Positions 58,444 through 64,000 of a stretch of DNA of 64,000 bases are shown piece by piece. The stretch comes from Nocardioides nitrophenolicus. Lineage in GTDB: Bacteria > Actinomycetota > Actinomycetes > Propionibacteriales > Nocardioidaceae. Below the pieces are notes generated by a model. That model was given only the letters and a program-made list of their open reading frames with translations, was not told the DNA's origin and made no database searches. Both the position numbers and the translations under genes were made by a program. The first letter of the stretch is position 1. Each line of letters begins with the position of its first letter. The stretch is from assembly GCF_016907515.1 (NCBI RefSeq), contig NZ_JAFBBY010000001.1:496001-560000 (forward strand), in the 5' to 3' direction.

Positions 58444-59331
58444 TCAGAGGTCGGCCGCCGCCAGCTTGGCCGGCGCACGCAGCAGGTCGACCCGGACCGC
58501 CCGGTCGCCGGCGACGGTCAGCACCAGCAGCGAGGTGAGCACGCCCGCCTCGCGCAGCCCGATCGCGGGCGCGCCGTTGGCCTCGACCAGCTCCACCTCG
58601 ACGTCGCCGACGTACTTGGCGACCAGGCCGACCAGGAACCGGGCCACCCGCTCGGCGCCCAGGACCGGCCGGCGCGCCGCGTTGACGACGCCACCGCCGT
58701 CGGAGGTGCACACGACGTCGGGGTCGAGCACCTCCAGGAGCGCGGCGAGGTCGCCGCCGGCGGCCGCGGCCAGGAAGCGGCCGAGGACGGCCTCGTGGGC
58801 GCTGCGGTCGATCTCGAAGCGGGCGGGCTGCGCCGTGAGGTGCGCGCGCGCCCGGGAGGCGAGCTGGCGGACGGCGGCCGGGGTGCGGCCCACCACGTCG
58901 GCGACCTCGGCGAAGCCCATCCCGAACACGTCGTGCAGCACCCAGGCGGTCCGCTCGGCCGGCGAGAGGGACTCGAGGACCACGGCCAGCGCATAGCTCA
59001 CCGTCTCGTCGAGGGTGATCCGGTCGGCGGGGTCGGACGCCGCGGCGACATAGGGCTCGGGGAGCCAGGGGCCGACGTACTCCTCGCGCCGGACCCGCGC
59101 CGAGCGCAGCACGTCGGTCGCGGCGCGGGCGACGACGACGGTCAGCCAGCCGGCGAGGTCGCGCACCGGCTCGCGGGCATCGGCCTCGACCAGCCGGGTC
59201 CAGCAGTCGGCGACCACGTCCTCGGCCTCGGCCCGACTGCCGAGGATGGCGTAGGCGACCCGCACCAGCCGCGGCCGGAGGGCGTCGTACTCCGCCGCCA
59301 GCGCCTGGACCCGGGCGACCGGGTCACACAC
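58444..59331 (-). CDS. ECF41-type RNA polymerase sigma factor
   Basis: 295 residues, longer than ordinary ECF factors. Region 2: RVAYAILGSRAEAEDVVADCWTRLVEA; the linker contains WLPEP near 90; region 4: LSPAERTAWVLHDVFGMGFAEVADVVGRTPAAVRQLASRAR. The C-terminal ~110 residues form a SnoaL-like domain (FLAAAAGGDLAALLEVLDPDVVCTSDGGGVV) with the DGGG motif. WLPEP and DGGGK-type motifs define ECF41, in which the SnoaL domain acts as a built-in regulator in place of an anti-sigma factor. GTG start; overlaps the NmrA-like gene, the typical COE partner. Confidence 0.9.
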   Translation of the reverse strand: MCDPVARVQALAAEYDALRPRLVRVAYAILGSRAEAEDVVADCWTRLVEADAREPVRDLAGWLTVVVARAATDVLRSARVRREEYVGPWLPEPYVAAASDPADRITLDETVSYALAVVLESLSPAERTAWVLHDVFGMGFAEVADVVGRTPAAVRQLASRARAHLTAQPARFEIDRSAHEAVLGRFLAAAAGGDLAALLEVLDPDVVCTSDGGGVVNAARRPVLGAERVARFLVGLVAKYVGDVEVELVEANGAPAIGLREAGVLTSLLVLTVAGDRAVRVDLLRAPAKLAAADL

Positions 59332-60067
59332 CGGCCAGCCAGTCGTCGAAGGTCACCTGTCCGAGGGTGGCACCGGCACCCGGCAGCAGGCCACCCTCCG
59401 TCACCTGGCGACCGGCCCGCCCGGCCATCGGTACGGGTACGACGATCCGCCGGCTCCCCCGCGCCCGGACCGTGGCGCGCACCATCCGGCCCAGGTCCTC
59501 GGGTCGTGGCCCGCCCAGGTCGGGCAGCCGCCCGCCGGGCTCGCCCAGCGCGGCCGTCACCAGCGCGGCGGCGACCTCGCGGGCCGCGACCGGCTGGGTG
59601 CGCATCCGCAGCGCCATCGCGAACGGCCGCGGGCTGCGCTCGACCAGCTGGCCGGCGAACTCGTGGAACTGGGTGGCGCGCAGCACCGACCACGGCACCG
59701 GTCCGGTCACGACCAGCTCCTCCTGCCGGCGCTTGCCGAGGTAGTAGGGCAGGTCGACCCGGTCGCAGCCCACGATGGACAGCGCGACGTGGTGGCGCAC
59801 GCCGGCGGCCACGCCGGCCGCGAGCAGGCGCCCGGTCGCCGCCTCGAAGAAGGCGACCGACCGCTTCGCCCTGAGCGTGTCGACATTGCTCGCGTCGATC
59901 ACGGCGTCGACCCCGCCGAGGGCCTCCGCCAGGCCCGCCCCGGTGGTGAGGTCGATCCCCCGCGAGCGGGCGATGACGACCGGCGTGGCGCCCGCCCGCC
60001 GCACCTCCTCGACCACCATCGCGCCGACCAGTCCCGTGCCGCCTGCGACGGCGATGTTTGTGCTCAT
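59324..60067 (-). CDS. NmrA/SDR-type NAD(P)-binding epimerase, ECF41 partner
   Basis: 247 residues. Rossmann start MSTNIAVAGGTGLVGAMVVEEVRRAG with GGTGLVG; then IDASNVDTLRA, HHVALSIVGCDRVDLPYYLGKRRQEELV (Tyr-x3-Lys-like YYLGK) and SVLRATQFHEFAGQL, the atypical-SDR/NmrA pattern. ECF41 sigma factors are consistently encoded next to a carboxymuconolactone decarboxylase, oxidoreductase or epimerase; this is such a gene and probably its main target. It is immediately upstream of and overlaps the sigma factor gene by 8 bp. AGGAGG-like GGAGG is near the ATG. Confidence 0.85.
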   Translation of the reverse strand: MSTNIAVAGGTGLVGAMVVEEVRRAGATPVVIARSRGIDLTTGAGLAEALGGVDAVIDASNVDTLRAKRSVAFFEAATGRLLAAGVAAGVRHHVALSIVGCDRVDLPYYLGKRRQEELVVTGPVPWSVLRATQFHEFAGQLVERSPRPFAMALRMRTQPVAAREVAAALVTAALGEPGGRLPDLGGPRPEDLGRMVRATVRARGSRRIVVPVPMAGRAGRQVTEGGLLPGAGATLGQVTFDDWLAGV

Positions 60068-60108
60068 GCCAGGAGGACGAGACGGGGCGGCGGAATGTGA
60101 CATCGGGA

Positions 60109-62259
60109 TCAGTCCCCGCGGGCCTCCAGCGCGGCGGTGAGCAGCGCGACCAGGGCCTCGGTCTGCAGGTCGATGGCACCGCCCTCGACCTCCTCGCCGG
60201 CGCCGTCGAGCGCCCGGGCGGCGAGCCCGGCCTTCTTGTCGATCAGCTCGGCGATCCGGGTGTCGAGGGTCTGGGTCGCGATCACCCGCCACGCGGTGAC
60301 CGGCTCGGCCTGGCCGATCCGGTGCACCCGGTCGATGGCCTGGGTCTGCTCGGCGTCGGTCCAGGACAGCTCGGCCAGCACCAGGTTGGACGCGACCTGC
60401 AGGTTGAGGCCGACGCCCGCCGCGGTGAGCGAGCAGACCGCGACCTGGACGTCGGGGTCGTTGACGAAGGCGTCGATCTCCTTCTGCCGGGTCGTCGAGG
60501 ACTGGTCGCCGCGCACCGAGCTGTAGCGGATCCCCCGCTCGGCGAAGGTCTTCTCCGCGGTGTCCATCACGTCGATGTGCTTGGCGAAGAAGACGACCTT
60601 GCCGACGTTGCGGGCCAGCTGGGCGGTGTAGTCGGCGGCGAGACCGGCCTTGGCCTGGCCGATGCGGCGCATCATGGTGAAGACGTTCTCGCCGGTCTTG
60701 GTCGAGTTGTCCTCGCGCTCCCAGCCGGCGACCTGGCGGACCAGGCGGTGGTCGATGCCCTCGACCTCGGCGCCGGTGCGGCGGGTGGCGATCGCGGCGT
60801 CGTAGCGCTCCACCATCCGGCGGGCCAGCTCCTGCTCGGCCTTGCGGATGGATCGGCCGGCCTCGCCCTCGAGCTCGACCGGGATGTCGGCGACCCGACG
60901 GGCCGGGATGTCGGACGCGACGTCGATCTTGCGCCGCCGCACGATGCCCTGCTCGATCACCGCGCGGCGAGCGGCCGGGTAGAACGCCGGGTCGGCGGGC
61001 GTCAGACCCGTCTCCTCCAGCGCCTCCATCAGCCGGCCCTGCGGCACGATCTCGTCGATCCAGCCGAGGAACTGCCAGATCGCGCGGAAGTCCTCGATGT
61101 CGTTGATCAGCGGCGTGCCGGTCAGCGCCATCATGAGCGGCCGGGCGATCCGCGAGCGGATCCGCGAGGCGATCTCCAAGACGTTCTGGGAGCGCTGCGA
61201 GGACTTGTTCTTGATGTAGTGGGCCTCGTCGACGATCATCCCGCGGAAGCCGTGGGTGCCGAGCCAGCCGACGTGGCGGTCGAGGATCTCGTAGTTGACC
61301 ACGAACACGTCGGCGAAGCCGTCGGCGTCGTCGCCGTCGCCGTGGAGGACGGTGGCCCGGCGGTTCGGCGTCCAGATCTCGACCTCGCGGGCCCAGTTGG
61401 TCTTGACGACGTTCGGCACCACCGCGAGCAGCGGGAAGGCACCCGCGGCCTCGGCCGCCAGCAGCGCCTGGGCGGTCTTGCCGAGACCCGGCTCGTCGGC
61501 CAGCAGGTAGGTGCGGTGCCCCTCGGCCGCCGACGCGATCAGCTGGGCCTGGTGCTCCATCAGCTCGCGCCCGACCGGGGCGTGCCGGCCGGTGAGGGCG
61601 GTGAGCTGGTCGGCGGGCGGCAGCGGCATGCACGCCGGCGCGTCCGGCGCGGCCCGCTCGAAGGAGCGGAACAGCGGCTCGAGCAGCTCCCAGCCGGCCA
61701 GCCGGCGCGGCGGGACCTTGACCCGGGCGTGCGCGAAGTCGGGGGCGAGGAAGGGATGCGAGAGCTGGTAGGCCTGCACCGAGAGCGGGGTGACCCGCTT
61801 GTCGGCGAGCGCGGCCAGCTCGGGGTCGACGGCCACCGGCGTCGGCTCGGGCTCCGGCTCGTCGACGCCGGCCTTGCGCAGCAGCTCGCGACGCATCGCC
61901 TTGGCCGACTCCGACACCTCGGCGTTCTCGTCGAGCAGCGTGAACAGGGTGCTGTCACGGGCCGCGGTCTGCGCCAGGATCGTCGCGATCCCGTCGAGTC
62001 GCTTGAGCTCCTCGCCGCGCCGGCTGTCGGAGAGCCCTGGGTCGGTCTTGACCCGGGCCCGCTCCTCGCGCGCCAGCAGCGCCACGACCTGGAACTTCGC
62101 GCGCACCTCCGGCATCGCCGAGCGCCGGGCCACGGCCGCCTCGACCTCGCGCACCGCGCGGGCGAGCTGCGGGATGATGCCCTCTTCGTTGCGACGCGTC
62201 CGCGTCGACTGCGAGTTGCGGCGCTGCTGCGTCGCTCCCCGCTGGCCTCCTCGAGCCAC
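60109..62259 (-). CDS. SNF2-family DEAD/DEAH helicase
   Basis: 716 residues, GTG start. A basic and helical N-terminal extension (~220 residues; RRNSQSTRTRRNEEG, then charged helices) is followed by the SF2 motor: motif I LLADEPGLGKTAQALLAAEAAG (normally DEMGLGKT, here DEPGLGKT), motif Ia, motif II VDEAHYIKN, motif III MALTGTPLINDIEDF, and a C-terminal RecA lobe with SSVRGDQSS, LTAAGVGLNLQ and motif VI AIDRVHRIGQAEPV. It resembles SMARCAL1/annealing-helicase-like SNF2 proteins; a role in DNA repair or remodelling is likely but the substrate is not known. In the 258-bp upstream gap GTGCGCT/AGCGCAC (62394-62413) forms an inverted repeat. Confidence 0.88.
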   Translation of the reverse strand: MARGGQRGATQQRRNSQSTRTRRNEEGIIPQLARAVREVEAAVARRSAMPEVRAKFQVVALLAREERARVKTDPGLSDSRRGEELKRLDGIATILAQTAARDSTLFTLLDENAEVSESAKAMRRELLRKAGVDEPEPEPTPVAVDPELAALADKRVTPLSVQAYQLSHPFLAPDFAHARVKVPPRRLAGWELLEPLFRSFERAAPDAPACMPLPPADQLTALTGRHAPVGRELMEHQAQLIASAAEGHRTYLLADEPGLGKTAQALLAAEAAGAFPLLAVVPNVVKTNWAREVEIWTPNRRATVLHGDGDDADGFADVFVVNYEILDRHVGWLGTHGFRGMIVDEAHYIKNKSSQRSQNVLEIASRIRSRIARPLMMALTGTPLINDIEDFRAIWQFLGWIDEIVPQGRLMEALEETGLTPADPAFYPAARRAVIEQGIVRRRKIDVASDIPARRVADIPVELEGEAGRSIRKAEQELARRMVERYDAAIATRRTGAEVEGIDHRLVRQVAGWEREDNSTKTGENVFTMMRRIGQAKAGLAADYTAQLARNVGKVVFFAKHIDVMDTAEKTFAERGIRYSSVRGDQSSTTRQKEIDAFVNDPDVQVAVCSLTAAGVGLNLQVASNLVLAELSWTDAEQTQAIDRVHRIGQAEPVTAWRVIATQTLDTRIAELIDKKAGLAARALDGAGEEVEGGAIDLQTEALVALLTAALEARGD

Positions 62260-62517
62260 AGGTGTCCTTCCCAGCGGCCGCCGCCATACGACGACCCCGG
62301 TTCATCAGCAGGTTCGACCGGCGGCTCGCGCTGCTGCGGGAGGGCACCGATCGGCGTACGTCACCGGGTGCCCGTCGAGGACGGCGTCCGGTGGTGCGCT
62401 CAGCGTAGCGCACCCGACTCACAGGCTCCTGCCAGCGCCACCGCAGCGCGGCCCCAGCCGCCGCCCGGAGGGTCGAGCCAGGCCCGCACCGACGCGGGCC
62501 GGACGAGAGGAGCACCG

Positions 62518-63069
62518 ATGAGCAAGTACCGCATGCGCGCCGCCGCCCTGCTGGCGGCCGGCGCCGTCGCCGGCGGCGTCACGGCCACCGCCCTGGCGGC
62601 CACCGCCGACGACACGACCGGCACGTCCGGCTCCGCCGTCGCCCCGGACCGCCCCGGCGGGCACGGCGGCCCCGGCGGGCACGGCCCGGGCCTGGACTCC
62701 GCGGCGCTGGCGAAGGCGCTGGGCGTGAGCGAGGACGAGGTGAAGGACGCCTTCGACGCCGTGCGCGACCAGCTGAAGCCCGACGACGCCGACCGGCCCG
62801 CGGCGGGCACCGCGCCCACGCCCCCGACCGAGGCGGAGCGGGCCGAGCGCGAGGCGGCGCTCGCGAAGGCACTCGCCGAGAAGCTGGGGGTGAGCGAGGC
62901 GAAGGTGACCGCGGCACTCGACGAGGTGCGCGCGGCCGGCGCCGCCGAGCGCCGTCAGGACCTGTCGGACCGTCTCGACGAGGCGGTCGCCGCCGGCACC
63001 CTGAGCGCCGACGACAAGGCATCCGTGCTCAAGGCGTACGACGCGGGGGTGCTCGGCGGGCCGCGCTGA
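62518..63069 (+). CDS. secreted protein with repeated LGVSE helices
   Basis: 183 residues. Signal peptide MSKYRMRAAALLAAGAVAGGVTATALAA, cleaved near 28. A Gly/His-rich stretch (DRPGGHGGPGGHGPG) is followed by two related helical segments: LAKALGVSEDEVKDAFDAVRDQL and LAEKLGVSEAKVTAALDEVRA, each with the LGVSE..V pattern, separated by a Pro/Thr linker, and a final helical stretch (DLSDRLDEAVAAGTLSADDKASVL). Similar helix pairs occur in secreted actinobacterial proteins of unknown role. The His/Gly stretch could bind metal. GAGAGGAG precedes the ATG. Confidence 0.7.
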   Translation: MSKYRMRAAALLAAGAVAGGVTATALAATADDTTGTSGSAVAPDRPGGHGGPGGHGPGLDSAALAKALGVSEDEVKDAFDAVRDQLKPDDADRPAAGTAPTPPTEAERAEREAALAKALAEKLGVSEAKVTAALDEVRAAGAAERRQDLSDRLDEAVAAGTLSADDKASVLKAYDAGVLGGPR

Positions 63070-63076
63070 GAGACGC

Positions 63077-64000
63077 CTACGACTCCGTGATCGGCACCGG
63101 CTCGCCCAGCGCGTCGGCGCCGAGGTGCACCAGGGTCTGCTCGGGCGAGAAGGGATGGAACTTCGCGGCCCGGATGTCGCGGTAGCACCGCTCGATCACC
63201 GAGCCCCGGAAGTACGCCGGCCCGCCCACGACCTCCATCGCGAGGTCGCAGACCTCGACGCCGGCCCGGGCGACCTCCGCCTTGGCGGTCATCACCGCCA
63301 GCACCGTCGCCCGGGACGGCACCGGGTCGTCGCCGACGAGCGCGAGCGCGCCGTCGAGCGCCCAGCCGGCGACCCGCAGCCGCGACCGCATCACGCCGAC
63401 CTGGCGCTGCACGGCCACATCACCGGACCGGCGTACGGCGGCCGCCACCGCGGCGTCGTACGCCGCCTCGGCGACGCCGAGGTAGGCACCGCAGATGATC
63501 GGGAAGGCGATGCTCGAGATGACCTGCAGCGGCGGGTCGACCACGCCCCACGGGCGGTTCGCGAGCACCTTGTCGTCGGGGACGAACACGTCGACCAGGT
63601 CGATGTCGTGGCTCGCGGTGCCGCGCATCCCCAGGGTGTCCCAGTTGTCGGCGACGGTGACACCTTCGGCACCGACCGGGACGGCCAGGTTGAGGACCCG
63701 CCGGCCCTGCTCGGGATCGTCGTAGCAGGCCATGGTCGCGATGACGGCTCCGTGCCGCGACTGGCTGGCGAACCGCTTGCGACCGGTGACCCGGAAGCCG
63801 CCGTCGACCCGCACCGCCTCCCCCTGCGGCTGGGTGTAGTCGCCGCCGCCGGTCGAGACGAGCAGGATCTGCTCCTCCGCGACCCGGCGCAAGGTGGCCT
63901 CGGCGCCCGGCAGGCCGCGACGGTAGCGCCACGCGGTGAACGCGACGACGTGCTGGTGCATGGCGCTGGCCAGGGCGGTGGCGCCGCAGTGGTGGCCGAG
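63077..64000 (-). CDS. acyl-CoA dehydrogenase (partial, start beyond window)
   Basis: The frame is open to the right edge; 307 codons of the C-terminal part are present. Flavin-domain features: a beta-barrel segment (RVTGRKRFASQSRHGAVIATMACYDD, VADNWDTLGMRGTASHDIDLVDVFVPDDKVL) and the C-terminal helical bundle (ISSIAFPIICGAYLGVAEAAYDAAV... LAVMTAKAEVARAGVEVCDLAMEVVGGPAYFRGSVIERCYRDIRAAKFHPFSP). The final region ends RDIRAAKFHPF rather than the usual REIRGFQIYEGT, suggesting a branch acting on unusual acyl-CoA or a flavin monooxygenase-like member. Substrate unknown. It converges with the secreted-protein gene 7 bp away. Confidence 0.85.
   Translation of the reverse strand, partial: LGHHCGATALASAMHQHVVAFTAWRYRRGLPGAEATLRRVAEEQILLVSTGGGDYTQPQGEAVRVDGGFRVTGRKRFASQSRHGAVIATMACYDDPEQGRRVLNLAVPVGAEGVTVADNWDTLGMRGTASHDIDLVDVFVPDDKVLANRPWGVVDPPLQVISSIAFPIICGAYLGVAEAAYDAAVAAAVRRSGDVAVQRQVGVMRSRLRVAGWALDGALALVGDDPVPSRATVLAVMTAKAEVARAGVEVCDLAMEVVGGPAYFRGSVIERCYRDIRAAKFHPFSPEQTLVHLGADALGEPVPITES

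Overview
The window is high-GC DNA with dense, mostly leaderless or GTG-started genes and many 4-bp gene overlaps. Gene content (whiB1, pdtaS, bL37, a SigR/SigH pair, nickel superoxide dismutase, DesA3 desaturase, WS/DGAT, a PFNA-type kinase cluster) points to an actinobacterium of the Nocardioides/Nocardioidaceae type. The genus is inferred from composition and protein resemblance, not from a search. I see no rRNA, tRNA, CRISPR array, integrase, transposase or phage gene. The window looks like stable chromosome.

Layout. 1-4.7 kb: tail of 2-oxoglutarate dehydrogenase, a small DUF6104 gene, a divergent MMPL exporter/TetR pair, and an acetoacetate decarboxylase-like gene. 4.8-8.2 kb: acyl-CoA desaturase (DesA3-like) with its reductase and a divergent FabR/DesT-like TetR. 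8.2-14 kb: a secreted protein, alpha/beta hydrolase, MFS exporter, quinone oxidoreductase and malic enzyme. 14.1-14.9 kb: nickel superoxide dismutase and its maturation protease. 15-19.4 kb: two paralogous secreted lysine-rich proteins behind structured leaders, an RsbW-like/SigB-like pair and another secreted protein. 19.5-31 kb: a block whose gene content matches the M. tuberculosis Rv3219-Rv3228 neighbourhood (whiB1, pdtaS, rshA, sigH, SRAP, aroA, rsgA), with the 24-residue ribosomal protein bL37 and a 14-residue-repeat coiled-coil protein. 31.2-32.6 kb: hisN-like phosphatase and CBS protein. 32.7-38.4 kb: a five-gene lipid operon on the minus strand, every junction a 4-bp overlap, headed by a KstR-like operator. 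38.5-52.9 kb: a seven-gene minus-strand cluster (PP2C phosphatase, FHA protein, Ser/Thr kinase, ~2,060-residue Ig/FnIII protein, MoxR ATPase, DUF58, transglutaminase-like TgpA) resembling the PFNA cluster known from Bifidobacterium. 53-64 kb: FKBP, S4 protein, DUF445, MFS/TetR pair, truncated globin, ECF41 sigma factor with NmrA-type partner, SNF2 helicase, a secreted protein and part of an acyl-CoA dehydrogenase.

Most notable observations. (1) Two intergenic arrays (456-590 and 32556-32736) are built of units repeating at exactly 32 bp. The units flip orientation at a central hairpin, both arrays sit between convergent genes, and both supply the last codons of the minus-strand gene. (2) The TgpA-like transglutaminase has Ala and Ser where the catalytic Cys and His should be, while the Asp is kept, so it looks like a pseudoenzyme inside a kinase/phosphatase/FHA cluster. 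(3) The lipid operon carries a perfect KstR-type palindrome. (4) sigH has a perfect SigR/SigH autoregulatory promoter placed so that two start codons, one leaderless, are possible. (5) At three junctions the stop codon of one gene forms the first bases of the -10 hexamer of the next.
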